DNA of 64,000 nt from Beta vulgaris subsp. vulgaris (GCF_026745355.1 NC_079208.1:16989260-17053259); one strand, 5' to 3'. Counted from the first letter of the stretch, positions 21,706 to 34,480 are shown. The notes: generated from the sequence alone by a model not told the origin. Numbers and translations are program-made.

Positions 21706-22474
21706 TGTAAGTCCTATTGACTATCAATCGTAAAATAATAATAGCAAACAATAATAGAATATCAAACAAGAAAGCAGGAAATAACACACCAAAACTTTTA
21801 GGTGGAAACCCAAGAACTGGGAGAAAAACCACGAATATGCACTAGGAATCGATGAATATTCAAGAAAGATTACAAAAGCGCTCAAGAACTCTCTATATAG
21901 CCTTTTCTCTCTCTAATATGTGAATAATGATGAATAATCTAATAAAAGGCGTATTAGGGAACCTATTTATACCCCTACTAAGAAAAACGAGTTTTCGGAA
22001 CTCAACCCGCGTAAAATCAGCCCCGCCCGATCAGGTCGGGCGAGACCTGGCCGATCGGGCACTTAAAACCAAAGTAAAACGTGCCTCGGGTCCCGACCGG
22101 GGAAGACACACCCGAGTCGTAATACGTTGTCTCGCCCGATCGGGCGAAGTGGCCCGATGCCATCGGGCGAAGCACAAAACACGCTGCGCTGGAATTCGTT
22201 GCGCGCCCGATTGCGCTTCCTCGCCCGATCTGATCGGGCGAAACGTAAAACAGCCACAACTTCTTCGTTTCTCAGCAGAATTGGGCATATGCCTATCGTT
22301 GGAAAGCTCTCGGAATAAGCTATCACCTCCAATTTGAATCACCTCAAAATCATTTATATATTGAGAGATATGTCCATTCAAAGTTAGCCTTATGCCACAT
22401 ATGACGTTTTCCTTCTACGCAACCTCATCTCCACACCCATAACCTCCATGAGCTCCATATGACGCCATATACCC
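21706..22474 (-). repeat. Copia-type LTR, minus orientation
   Basis: In its own orientation it begins TGGGTATATGGCGTCATATG at 22474, after the copia-like polypurine tract ccaagtgggagatta, and ends ATAGGACTTACA at 21706. A TATA box (ggtataaatagg) reads on the minus strand at about 21960-21972. ORFs in this stretch in several frames are produced by repeated CpG-rich motifs and are not genes. Confidence 0.75.
22017..22247. repeat. CpG-rich block of repeated cgcccgatcgggcg palindromes
   Basis: Variants of CGCCCGATCGGGCG occur near 22024, 22133, 22152, 22204 and 22221, some with 2-6 extra central bases. Each is a near-perfect dyad. The block lies directly upstream (minus strand) of the TATA box of the copia LTR. 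Confidence 0.8.
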
Positions 22475-24373
22475 AATAATCTCCCACTTGGAGATAGGTG
22501 TAAGTGAAAAAAACTTCATACCTTCATCATCCTCTCATTCATCATCCTACACACAACTCCTACTGCAAAAGCAATCTCTAGTCGTGTCCAAGCCATGCCA
22601 TACATCAAGCATCCCATGACAACATCTCCCCTACAACAAGGAACCTGACATTGAAGTTTGCACTAACTCCAATACAAAAGGTGTTGAACCCTAGTTTTGA
22701 TAATGACAAAGAAACAAAGGAACAAACTAAGTAGTGAACTAATGAATTATTTAAGTGTATGGTGTCTAAGGTATCAATGCAAGGAACTGGGAGAATACAA
22801 AGTCAATGAAGAAGTCAAGAGAGGATTTCAAAGGCTAAGTAAAGAAGTTTCTATGTTGATACTGGACAAGCATTGGATCAAGAATAATAGAAGCTAGGCG
22901 TTTTATTTTCTAGTTCCAATGTAAAGGAACAAAGAAAGAATGGTAAGGAACTGTGGCAGAATATTTGAGAATGAAGTGTTTGTTCCTCTGTAAGGAACAA
23001 ACTCAGTGGCACTTAGTAAATATGTTAAAGGAACTGAACTAATATAAGGAACTAGACTTAGGCGTGTAACGGTTAAAAGATAATGGAGTTAGTCATGCCT
23101 AGATTATAGGAAATTAGTTATTTCTAATTTCAAATGATAAAATCAGTTTTATAAAAAGAAAATCTGTTTTGGAAAGATATTATTTTTCGGAAAATAAGAA
23201 AATAATTATCCGGTTGTTAGAAAGATATTATTTCAAAGATATTATTTTCTTAAAGATTAGAAATTCAGATTTAAAGATAAAAAGAGTTTATAAAAACTGA
23301 TTTTCGGATAATGTTGAAGGAACTCCTATTAATTAGGAGTAATGGCTGCATTTTATCCACGTACATTTATAGTTCATGGGATCATGGGACATGATGTATA
23401 ACGTGTTCCTTAGGGGAAGGAACATCATGGGTAAATGGATTAAAACGTGTACCTCAAACATTACTCCCACGTTCTTCATGATTACCACTATAAATATAGA
23501 AGTCTAGATAAGTTCCAAATTGTGTCTGACTAAGTAATTAAGTGAGTTTAACTTATTAAGTGTCAGTGCCTTCATTCTCTCATAATAGCCATTTGTTCTT
23601 TGCCTTCTTACTCTAATTCCACTAAGCTTATTTCGATCAATTGTATTTTGGTTTTTGGGGTAAGGGAACTTTGAGTGAAGTTCTGTAAGAGAAAGGCTTT
23701 GAGTGAAGCTTGTATGTGTGAGAAAACTTCGAGTGAAGTTGAGAGGAACTGCTGTTAAGGGAACAGTGGTTCAGGAACTTGAGTTTAGGAACTCAAGGTA
23801 GGGCTCGAGTTAGAATTAGGTTGTAACAGAGTTGTTTGGCCTAATTAGTGAAAGTGTTGAGTTTAAAATCCCTAGTGGTCGAGGTTGTTTCTTCTTGTTG
23901 GGCCCAAGAAGTTTTTCCTCGTAAAAATCCCTTGTGTTCCTTTAGCTTGTTTATTCGTTTAAGTTTTAATTTCCGCAAAAAGTTACGTTTATTTCTACAC
24001 CTACAATTCACCCCCCCTCTTGTAGTGTTCCTAGGGAAATAACAAAAGGCATCAAAGCCTACACCGACTTTGATTCTTAATAACTAACCTCCAAATTATT
24101 GCACCATCACTACATGAGCCTGCACACCCTCCTATCCCGGAGGTCGGATCACCTTAGAGACAAACACAACCAAATGAAGATCCCTTCCTTTACAACAACA
24201 AAAAAACCACTTCCTCTCCAACCAAAGAAGAACATTGAAGTCTCATCAAACTTCAATAAAACAAATTACCACCTAAGCCAAAGAAGCTTCTCATTGTTCT
24301 TAAAGCAAACTCACATTGCTCCCACTCGAACAATACACCCTTTGTTCCACTTAGGATATCCGGCACAACATGC
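22475..24373 (-). mobile_element. Copia 3' internal remnant, minus orientation, split by a solo LTR
   Basis: Starts (minus strand) with the polypurine tract at 22475-22490 and contains no recognisable coding domain, only 3'-untranslated-like sequence at 22491-22681 and 24050-24373. The segment gttcgagtgggagcaatgtg near 24330 (minus strand) resembles another polypurine tract. It ends abruptly against the gypsy pol at about 24390. Confidence 0.5.
22682..24044 (+). repeat. Solo SIRE-type copia LTR, TSD AAAGG
   Basis: Begins TGTTGAACCCTAGTTTTGAT and ends AGGGAAATAACA. AAAGG flanks it on both sides (22677-22681 and 24045-24049). The distal half (ccctagtggtcgaggtt, tttccgcaaaaag, ctacaattcacccccc) matches the SIRE LTR at 27822-28982 closely, while the proximal half has diverged: same lineage, different subfamily. 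No internal sequence remains. Confidence 0.9.
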
Positions 24374-25717
24374 TTGTGTGTCGTCCTTCATCTTGTGCGC
24401 TTACCGCCCAATGACCTAGAGCTTAAGAAGAAGATTCTCGAAGAAGCTCATTGTACTCCCTATTCTGTTCATCCTGGGGGTTATAAGCTTTACAAGGATC
24501 TTAAGGCTAATTTCTGGTGGCCTTGTATGAAGAGGGAATTGGCGGAATTCGTGGCTAGATGTCTAGTGTGTCAAAAGGTCAAGATCGAGCACCAAAGACC
24601 AGGTGGATTGCTACAACCATTACCTATTCCTGCATGGAAGTTTGATTCTATCTCGATGGACTTTGTTATGGGTCTTCCGAGAGCTGCTAGTGGTAAGAAT
24701 GTCGTATGGGTGATCGTAGACCGGTTGACAAAGGTGGCTCGGTTTATTCTGATGAAAAATACTTGGTCTATGGAAGAGTTGGCGGAAGCTTATGCTAATG
24801 AAATCATTCGATTGCATGGTGTCCCGAAGGATATAGTATCTGACCGTGATCCTAGGTTTTTGTCTCGTTTTTGGGTTGCTACGCAAGAGGCTTTTGGGAC
24901 TAAGTTGAAGTTGAGTACCGCTTTTCATGCTGCTACTGATGGGCAAACTGAGAGGAATATTCAGACTACGGAGGATATGCTTCGTGCTTGTGCCTTGGAA
25001 TTTCAAGAGTCCTGGTTGAAGTCGTTGAATTTGGTAGAGTTCTCTTACAATAACAGTTACCATGCTAGCATCCAGATGGCTCCTTATGAAGCCTTATATG
25101 GGCGAAAGTGTCGTAGTCCTACTTGTTGGAGAGACATAAGTGACTCATTGGTGTTGGGACCAAACTTGATTCAAGACACCGTTGAGCAAGTGAAGGTCAT
25201 TCAGGCTAGGATGAAGGCTACTCAGGATAGGCAAAAGTCTTATGCAGACCTGCGGCGGAAGCCTATTTCTTACGCCGTTGGAGATAGGGTGTTGTTGATA
25301 GTGTCTCCGATGAAGGGTGTGGCGAGATTTGGGAAGAAAGGCAAGTTAAGCCCGAAATATGTTAGTCCCTATGAAATTCTCGAGAGGATTGGGGAGGTAG
25401 CTTACAGATTGGCTATGCCACCCGAATTATCGAGGGTGCACGATGTGTTCCATGTGTCGCAGTTGCGGAGGTATCGCAGCGATCCGTCTCATGTCATTCC
25501 TATAGAGTCGGTCACTATTGAGCCGGATATGACTTTCGAACAGCGACCTGTCCAGATCTTGGACCGTCAAAATCGTGCCTTGAGAAGAAAGGTGATACCC
25601 TTGGTTAAGCTATTTTGGAGAAGCCAAACGTACGAAGAAGCCACTTGGGAAACGGAAGAGTCGATGAGGCTTAAGTATCCCGAGCTTTTTGTCCTAAGTA
25701 TTTCCTTGTTATTTTAA
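24374..25717 (+). pseudogene. Ty3-gypsy chromovirus integrase with chromodomain, 5'-truncated
   Basis: Roughly 440 codons without a stop. From the N-terminus: the HHCC zinc-binding module (EEAH, SVHPGG, ARCLVCQ); the integrase core with Asp in SMDFVMGLP, Asp in IVSDRDPRF and Glu in DGQTERNI; a GPY/F-like linker region; and a C-terminal chromodomain (LVKLFWRSQTYEEATWETEE), marking the Tekay-like chromovirus group that targets heterochromatin. Protease, reverse transcriptase and RNase H are missing: homology begins near 24404, so the first ~10 codons of the ORF are foreign. The stop at 25715-25717 is followed by tttcgaggacgaaac and a polypurine tract. Confidence 0.9.
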
Positions 25718-25743
25718 GTTTCGAGGACGAAACTTTTTCTTAT

Positions 25744-25753
25744 GGAGGGGAGA
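25744..25753 (+). other. Gypsy polypurine tract
   Basis: ggaggggaga immediately upstream of the LTR start TGTAACACCCC at 25755; it primes plus-strand DNA synthesis. Confidence 0.8.
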
Positions 25754-25828
25754 TTGTAACACCCCAAAATTTCTCTAAAATTTTCACGCGTTAATTATTA
25801 CTATTGAGTGTAAAATTATATTTTACTA

Positions 25829-25833
<5 letters not shown>

Positions 25834-25913
<80 letters not shown>
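25834..25913 (+). repeat. (AT)n microsatellite, 80 bp
   Basis: Uninterrupted AT dinucleotides for about 40 units, about 80 bp into the gypsy LTR. Confidence 0.97.
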
Positions 25914-25916
<3 letters not shown>

Positions 25917-27464
25917 TTACACCTACATTTTTGTTTGATAATGTTTCAATGCTTCTATAATGTGTTTTTATGTGTGGCATTGTTTAGTAGGTGTACAATG
26001 CTCGTAAACGGGCAATGTAGTGCTCGTGTTTGTACAAAGTATAAAATGTGATTGTGTGGTAAGTACGTATTTGTAATTACGTTAATAATTATAATTTTCA
26101 ATTATAAATTACTTATATATATATATATAATTTAGATGATTTTACTTCATTTTTTGAAACGAACATTGTACTAGTGTTTTCGTACATTGTATTATTTGTA
26201 TTAGAGGGTCCGATTTTCTAATTTTTTATTCATGGTTTATGAAGAGTTTTTGGACAGCCATATATTACTCTCTTGTAACGTTAAGTTTACCAAGAGTCAT
26301 CTCTTCACTTACCTCTCTTAATATACCTTTTAATCACCTTCTCTTCATATTCTTTTTCTGAAAATAAAATCGGAAAAGTCTCCTCCATTTCACCTTCATT
26401 TCACACGCCTACTACAAAGAAAAAGGGCAGAGGAAAAGTTCTTGTTCTTCCTTCATATTTCTCACACAAAAAAATCAGTCCTTGTTACTTGTTTTCAAGC
26501 TATTTTTGCACCGGTTTTCAAGCACACGTTGAGTTCGTTGCACTTGTGTTCGTAGGAAACGAAGGTGGTGATATTTCACAAGGCAACTAGATTACTTTCG
26601 AAGCGTTCTACTACATTTCTCTTCAAGAAAAAGGTAACTAGCGTTATTCTAGTTCGATAGAGAATAGAGTGTGAACTTAGGATGTTAGAATCGCGTTAGA
26701 GAACGTAGTATCATGCTAGGTGGAACTTAGAGGATTGTATGTTTAAAGTCAAGTATAGTATCATGATTGTTAGTGTTACTTGTCATATCTTGGATTGTTA
26801 CTATGATCATCTTGCTAGTCGTGTTGATTGGTTTGTCTCCTTGTTGTTGTGTGGTGGGATTGATTTTTGGTTCTCTTTTGTTATTATTGGATTTTGAAGT
26901 AGTTGGATGTGATGATGTATAGCCCTTGTTAGAGTGATTAGTGTGGAGAATGGTATGAATTTGGGTTGGATTGGATGCGTGAGACTAAGCGTAGAATGTA
27001 TTGGAGTTTTGGTTGGCGTACGAGCACGACTCGCAAGCCACGAGCAGTCGCAGCTCGCGACTCGCGACGGCAGAGTGTCGCGACTCGTGACGCTCGTCGC
27101 ACCTCGCGACGAGGGTCTGTTTTTCCCTGGTTGCGTGTTTTGATTTAATTCCAAATTTGTTTACAGCATGGGTATTTATTGAAGGATGGTCTTAGGCATG
27201 TACGTTAAGCATGTTTGAGTAAGTTTGGGTTGGTTTGAGTTATTATATTAGGGGTATGTGCCTTATTTGTTGAGTGACCTATGGTTGTTTTCCTTGGAGT
27301 GTGTTGAATGCTTGTGTTTTGGTTGTGTATTCTCACGATTGAACCTTGTTGGTTAGCTGGATTCCATTTGCTTGTGTACCATGTTGTGTATACCTATGGA
27401 AGTTGGTTTAGTCGGATTGTGTGTATACCTTGTCATGTATATCTTGCATTTGAAGAGTTGGATT

Positions 27465-27735
27465 GATCCTATGAACGGTATGGTTCTAGGAATTTGGGTT
27501 TGATGATCCTAAGGGTGGCATGGTCCTGGGAATTTAAGTTTGATTATCCTAAGGGCGGTATGGTCCCTGGAATTGGTTACTTAACCTAGGGCGGTATGGT
27601 CCATTGGTTCACTTACGGGTGGTATGATCCGTAGAATTTAGCTATAAGAAGGGGCGGCATGGTCCTCGAATATGCAGCGTAGGCCTTGGGCGACATGGTC
27701 CAATGAGTCTACTCACAGACGGCATGGTCTGTTGT
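27465..27735 (+). repeat. Degenerate GGGCGGTATGGTCC tandem module, eight units
   Basis: Variants of (g)ggcgg(t/c)atggtcc occur at about 27474, 27512, 27553, 27590, 27626, 27654, 27689 and 27718, spaced 28-41 bp, in the distal third of the gypsy LTR before the SIRE insertion. Confidence 0.8.
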
Positions 27736-27821
27736 GTTGGAGCTTGTTTGACCGCATTTGTTGCATGGTTGACCGGGATTTGGTGTGATGTTGGACTTCC
27801 TTATTGGTTGCTTATGATTAT

Positions 27822-28982
27822 TGTTATTTCACTATTTTGATAATGACATATAATTAAAGTTTACATATTTTTGGTTTATTATTTCAGTTTTTAGTTTTCT
27901 TGTTAGAAGTAATTTGTTTATGTCTTAGATCTATTTCTCTAGTTTATTTTGTTATGTTTATTTTAATTTTCTAGTTTTAATTAGTGTAATTATCTTTAGG
28001 TTTCACAAATAAAATGATAAATACTTTATGAAGATTTGATTAGGTGTTTAATCAAGTTTAAAGTTATTTATAATTTATTTGTGTTATCCGATTGATATTA
28101 TGGATGTAACAAATGAAAATATTAAGATTCCATAATATTGTTTTTAGTTAAGTGCTTGTGCAGCATCTATGGTTACCTAAAATCTAGGAGCCGCAAAACA
28201 CTAACCTAAGGAGGCGCTTACATAGTGAACGTTGAGGTAGTTCCTATAATTTAGGAACCGCAACAACCTAACTATTTGTGAGGCGTGTGAACATGGAGAA
28301 GTGGCTGAGATCGTGGCTGAGATGTGGAAGCCAAACTGAACAACTATCAACGGTAAAACTGCAACGGAAAGATCATGGAGAAGTAGCTAAAGCTACGTGT
28401 GATCATGGAGAAGTTTTGAAGAAAATCGTGGAGAAGTGTGAGAAATAGGTCTCTACAAATAGGCATTTGTAACGGATCTTTTAGTAATACTTTCAGAATT
28501 TTATGTAATATTCTTTGAGAAAGTACATTCAGTTTTCTTCTTCTTAGAAATTGATGTATTATAGATTGGGTTGAGTGAATCTAAGTCTGTAATCATTTGA
28601 GAGAAAAAGAGAAAGAGAAGGAGAAAGAGAAAGGCTTTGAGTGAAGTCAAGGGAGAAGTCAACTGTTCAGGGGAACAGGCTGACAGGGAACCAGTTCCTA
28701 GAGGAACAGAGTTGGTCCGAGTTTAGGTTGTACAAAAGAGAGTCTTTTGGCCTAAAAGTTATTAAAGAGAATTGAGTCAAAATCCCTCGTGGTCAAGGTT
28801 TTTCTTCCTATTGGGCCTAGGAAGTTTTCCTTGTAAAAATCCCTGTTCCTAGTTCTTTCTAATTCATGCAATTATTTCTTTCTTACTTATTCATTCTTTA
28901 TTTCCGCAAAAAGTTTGAAAATCTCTCCAACTACAATTCACCCCCCTCTTGTAGTTGCTTAAGTGTTCGTCCAAGACTAACA
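27822..28982 (+). repeat. 5' LTR of SIRE element, 1161 bp
   Basis: TG…CA ends; followed by the Met-tRNA primer site. A GA-rich run (agagaaaaagagaaagagaa) lies near 28602-28630. Confidence 0.95.
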
Positions 28983-28984
28983 AT

Positions 28985-28996
28985 TGGTATCAGAGC
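28985..28996 (+). other. Primer binding site, initiator-Met tRNA
   Basis: TGGTATCAGAGC, the complement of the plant initiator tRNA-Met 3' end, two bases after the 5' LTR; starts minus-strand synthesis. Confidence 0.95.
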
Positions 28997-29043
28997 CTAG
29001 TTCCTCCAAAATCAGTTAACACTGTGGAGCTAGTTCCTGGAAA

Positions 29044-30812
29044 CGATGAACACATCAGGGTAAAGATTGGAAGAAGGTTACTCAACTCAGCGTCCACCCA
29101 TGTTTAATGCCAAGTATTATCCATACTGGAAGAATCGCATGGAAATTTTATTAAGGCTGAAAATTATCAAGTTTGGAGAGTAATAGATATTGGTGACATC
29201 GAAGTCACAGAGAAAAATGAAAAAGGTGAAGAATCCCAAGCCTTTCTCCAAAATTTGATAAAGATGACTTCGACAAGATGGAGATGAACAACTTGGCCAA
29301 GAAAATTCTTCACTGTGGTCTTGGTCCCCATGAACACAATCGAATCATGGGATGCAAGTCAGCCAAGCAAATGTGGGAACTTCTTCAAGTTACTCACGAA
29401 GGAACAAAGAAGTCAAGAGATCAAAGATTGACATGCTCATGCACAAATATGAGCTATTTCAAATGAAGCCTAAGGAGTCTGTTCAAGAGATGCTCACAAG
29501 ATTCTCCAACATCATAAATGAGCTTGAATCTCTAGGAAAGATCATCACTCCCATGGAACACGTAAAGTTTTACGAAGTCTTCCTCAAGATGAAAAATGGA
29601 TGGCAAAGGTCACTGCCTTGCTCGAAACTAAAGATTTCACCACATTCAATATCGAGCAACTTTCCGGTTCCTTGTTAACTCATGAAATCCATCTAGGAAC
29701 TCATGAAGTTGACTCTATAGACCTAAGGCCTTGGCTCTCAAGTCCGATGATCTGGAGGATTCAGATACTGATGATGAAGAGGCAGCACTGATCGTGAAAA
29801 GATTCAAAAAGTTCTTTAACAAGAACTACAAAGGGAAGAATGAAAAAGTCAGGAAAGTTAAGCTGTCACAAGTGTGGAAGTCCGGATCACTTCATAAAAG
29901 GAATGCCCTCTCTGGGAAAATGAAAAGACAAAGGAAAGTACAAGGAAAGGGAAAGGAACAACAAAAACCTTTCTCAAAAGTTGATATGAGAAGGGCCATG
30001 GTAGCTGCTGGGGAGAATCCGATTCAGACGAGGAGCAGGAACAACCAGAAGAGGAGACAACTCACTTATGTCTCATGGCAAAAACAGACGAAGAAGAAGA
30101 CTTGCCAAACAACAAGGTACGCATAAATGTTATTGAAGAAGAGTTAAAAGAACTTTCAAAGAATCTAATAAAACTACTTTTGGAAACCTTAGATGACTAC
30201 AAGGCATTTGGTTAGAGAAGAAAATTTAGAAAAAGCCTTAGAAGTCACCAAAGGTCATTCAAATTGGTTTAAAACGTGAATGCAAACATTGAGGAAAGAT
30301 TCTTTGAAGTCTTTGATGAAAACCGACGTATTCGAGAAGCTTTTGAAAATGCTAAAAATGAAAACTACTTCTTGAATATGGAAATGGCTGAATTGAAACT
30401 ATTCGTTCCTGAAGGAACCAGTTCCTCTATAAATACCAGATCCGAGTTCGAAAAGTTAAAATTCGAACATGAAAAAGTTTTGAGTAAATATCTGGTACTT
30501 AAAGAGAAAATGGAATCTTCAAGAACGACTCTTCCTGATCCAGTAAGCTGGATACAAAAATATAAAAATGAAGGAAGAAGTGGGCTAGGTTTCAATCACA
30601 AGAAGAAAAACAAAATGAAAAAATATGTTGATCTTCCAAGCAGCCGAATATGCTTCTTACTGTGGGAACATGGACACTTAGTGTCTGACTGTTCCTCCAG
30701 AGAAGAACATATTGAAATGAACACCCACTTAGTTAAACAAGTTTGGAAAGTCAAGAGAAATATAAGCCCGACAGAGGAACCCAAGTCAAACTGGGTTCCT
30801 ACCACTGACTGA
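29044..30812 (+). pseudogene. SIRE gag, frameshifted
   Basis: Starts near 29044 (MNTSG) with the characteristic PPMFNAKYYPYWKNRM-type motif near 29093-29145, then the UBN2 segment (GLGPHEHNRIMGCKSAKQMWEL at 29310-29380 and MKPKESVQEMLTRFSNIINE near 29463). Further on come a Lys-rich zinc-knuckle region near 29850 and a second knuckle-like HGHLVSDC near 30670. The pieces are in all three frames, with at least five shifts and a stop at 29126 or nearby. The product would form the particle core and bind RNA. Confidence 0.85.
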
Positions 30813-32241
30813 TTGCTTTGATGCAGGCTAAAGTGAGGGGGAACAACCTGTGGTACCTCGATAGCGGTTGTTCTAAACACATGACAGGAGATAAAGAAAA
30901 TTTCTCTCGCTTTCAGCCTATGATGGAGGAACTGTGACCTTCGGAGACAATCTTACCGGTAACATAGTTGCAATTGGGAAGGTAGGAAAGTCTAAGTCAC
31001 ATTCCATAGACAATGTATTTTTGGTCGAGGGTTTAAAACATAATCTGCTTAGTATTTCTCAATTTTGCGACAAAGGGAACAGTGTAAATTTTACTGATGA
31101 ACATTGTATAGTAAGTAATGCAGGAACAGGTACCAAAATTCTAGAAGGAACAAGGAAAGGGAACACCTATGTTGTGGATCTCAACCTTGTTCCTAGGAAC
31201 AATCTAACTGTGTTTAAGTGCCTGACGATAATGAACCACTTCTTTGGCATAAAGATGTGGTCAGCAAGTATGACATTACTCCAGAAGCTAAGTGGTAAGG
31301 ACTTGGTATTGGATTACCAACTATCAAAGTCTCAAACCATGAAGTTTGTGGACCCTGTGCAAAAGGTAAACAAGTTAGATCCTCGTTCAAATCAAAGAAA
31401 ATGGTAAGCACACAAAGTCCCCTTGAATTGATTCATATGGACTTGTGTGGCCCTGTTCGAATCCAAAGTCGATCTGGTAAGAGATATGTGCTTGTAATAG
31501 TTGATGATTTTTCAAGATACACTTGGGTTATTTTTCTTCATAGCAAAGATGAAACATTTGATGAATTTGTTAACTTTGCTAAAAGAACTCAAAGAATAAG
31601 TGGTTTTAAGATTAAGCACTTGCGTTCTGATCATGGTAAGGAGTTTGAAAACTCAAAATTTGATGAGTTTTGCAGGCATGAAGGTCTTGATCACAACTTC
31701 TCAGCTCCTAGAACCCCACAACAAAATGGCGTAGTAGAACGGAAGAATCGCACTTGGAGGACATGGCAAGAACGTGATAATGCAAGCAACTTCCGAAAAA
31801 TTTCTGGGCTAAGCGTGAATACTGCATGCTACATAATCAATAGAGTCATGCTAAGACCTATTATCTTGAAGACCCCTTATGAGCTACTTAAAGGAAGAAA
31901 ACCCAATATCTCATACTTTAGAATCTTTGGCTGTAAATGCTTTGTACATAACAATGGTAAAGACAATTTAGGAAAGTTTGATGCTAGAAGCGATGAGGCT
32001 GTTTTTATTGGATATGCTTTAAGTAGTAAGGCATATAGAGTTTACAACAAAGAACAATGTGTGTTGAGGAAAGTATCCATGTTATTTTCGATGAAACTAA
32101 CTCTCTGCAGGAACCAAGTCATGAAAATGACTTTGAAATAGGACTGACTCGTATTGAGGAGTCAGTAAACATTGATGAGGAACTAACACCTGCAGGAACC
32201 GACAAAAAGCATATTTCTGAAGAAGAGATATGTTCCTGATC
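30813..32241 (+). pseudogene. SIRE protease and integrase, nearly open
   Basis: Protease: NLWYLDSGCSKHMTGDK near 30840-30890 with intact DSG. Pre-integrase segment degenerate near 31220-31390. Integrase core, 31401-32141 open: HMDLCGPV (Asp), LRSDHGKEF (Asp), PQQNGVVERKNR (Glu), with spacing appropriate for copia integrase. The C-terminal part (FRIFGCKCFV, DEAVFIGYALSSKAYRVYN) is present before a frameshift near 32060. Confidence 0.9.
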
Positions 32242-33984
32242 CTGTTATACAGGAGGAACAGGCACCAGAAATTCATCCGTAGACGAGACAAATGAAGCTC
32301 CTCAATCTGGAGGAGCAGAGACAAGAAGATTTGAACCAAGACCGTGGAAACACTTAAAATCCCATCCATTGGATTTAATAGTAAGTGATATTGAAAAGGG
32401 AACTCAAACGAGATCCCAACTGAAAAATTTCTGTGCTTTCCATGCCTTTTTGTCTATGACAGAACCACGAGATCACAATGATGCCCTACTGGAGTCTGAC
32501 TGGATAAACGCCATGCAAGAGGAACTGAATGAGTTCCAGAGGAACAAGGTCTGGCACCTTGAGACCAAGCCTAAGAACCAAAAGGTAATTGGACTAAAAT
32601 GGGTCTTCAGGAACAAGCTAGACGAGCATGGAACAGTCATAAGGAACAAAGCCAGACTAGTAGCCAAAGGGTACAATCAACAAGAAGGTATTGACTTTGA
32701 TGAAACCTTTGCTCTCGTAGCTAGAATAGAAGCAATAAGAATTTTGATTGCCTTTGCATCATTCATGGGTTTTAGGTTGTACCAGATGGACGTCAAATGT
32801 GCCTTTTTAAATGGATATTTGATTGAAGACGTCTATGTGGAACAACCTCCTGGTTTTGAAAACCCGGATCTTCCAAATCATGTCTATAAGCTAGATAAAG
32901 CTCTTTATGGGCTTAAGCAAGCTCCTAGATCATGGTATGAAAGACTTTCAAAATTCTTACTTTCTAATGATTTTATACGAGGCAAAGTTGATAGGACCCT
33001 GTTCCTTCGATCCAAAGGAACAGACATCCTAGTGGTTCAGATTTATGTGGATGATATAATTTTTGGTGCAACTAACGAATCTCTTTGTAAAGAATTTGCT
33101 GAGTTAATGCGTAGTGAATTTGAAATGAGTATGATGGGAGAATTAAACTTCTTTCTTGGTTTGCAAATCAAGCAAACTGAAACTGGAACAATGATCCATC
33201 AACAAAAATACGTAAAAGAGTTATTGAAAAAATATGGAATGGATCAAGCAAAAACAAACCATACTCCTATAGGAACAGGTACAAGGTTAGATGAGGATCA
33301 AAGTGGTAAGTCCGTAGATCAGAAACTCTATAGAGGTATGATTGGCTCCTTACTCTATCTAACTGCAAGTAGGCCTGATATATCCTTTAGTGTTGGTTTA
33401 TGTGCAAGATTCCAATCAAATCCTAAGGAATCCCATTTGACAGCTGTTAAAAGGATTCTTAGATATTTGAAAGGAAGTGATGACTTTGTTTGTTCTATCC
33501 TCGAAGTGACATCTTTGATCTTGTAAGCTATTCCGATGCTGACTATGCTGGAGACTTGGTGAATCGCAAAAGTCATCGGATTATCCAGTTCCTAGGATCA
33601 AGCTTGGTTTCTTGGAGCTCAAAGAAACAAAAACCGTTGCTCTTTCCACAGCAGAAGCTGAATACGTGGCAGCTGCTGCATGTTGTTCTCAGGTATTGTG
33701 GATCAAGCAACAGGTACGTGACTTTGGCATAAAATTCAAGTGTGTTCCTATATTTTGTGATAACACTAGTGCTATTTGATTTCCAAGGATCCAGTTCATC
33801 ACTCTAGAGTCAAGCATATTCACATTAGACATCATTTCCTAAAAGACAATGTAGAGAAGGGATTAGTCAAAGTTGATTTTTGTCCTACTGAAAATCAAAT
33901 AGCTGACATATTGACTAAACCTCTATCTAGGGACAGGTTTGAAAAAATACGCTTGGAACTAGGAATGATAAAAATTGTTTAAAT
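32242..33984 (+). pseudogene. SIRE reverse transcriptase and RNase H
   Basis: 32369-33526 is one open stretch covering the entire copia [47 protein letters not shown], active-site [10 protein letters not shown], then the [15 protein letters not shown] segment. RNase H follows in two other frames (SDADYAGDLVNRKSHR near 33533; HIHIRHHFLKDNVEKG and ADILTKPLSRDRFEKIR to 33984). At least two single-base shifts separate RT from RNase H, near 33500 and 33630-33775. The RT itself looks intact. Confidence 0.92.
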
Positions 33985-34443
33985 GTACACATAATGTTTC
34001 CCCCAAATTGTTTCTTACTAAGTATGTCCTGCAATCTTCATGAATTAATTTTCATACACCTAGGGTCAAGTATAAGGACTCACATATGTCTTGAATATTA
34101 CCCTTAGTGTCCTTGCACATATTTGGTATGCATGTAGTTTGTATATTATGGACACATTTTTATCATATGCAAGAGTAAATATTTTTTAATTTTCCTCCAA
34201 ATTTCCTTTTTTCTTTTTCTTTTCACACCTTCCGTCCAAAAATAAACACATTAATATGATTTATGCCCAAAATTAAGCGTTTAATTAATCTAGAGTTAAG
34301 TGAAGTAACTTCATTAATTGCCTTCCGAAAACCCATAAACCGCTTCATTAAACCTATCCTTCCACTTCTTTTCACACGGATCATGATTACTTTATAAACC
34401 TAACACATCAAATCACTGACCCTTCATATTTCTCACACATCTC

Positions 34444-34480
<37 letters not shown>

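Noticed and set aside
22017..22381. Overlapping ORFs of 63-136 residues on both strands
   Set aside because: Produced by the stop-poor CpG palindrome block of the copia LTR; no domains.
26934..27154. Three overlapping ORFs in the gypsy LTR
   Set aside because: Arise from the tcgcgac-rich segment; not conserved in type or frame.
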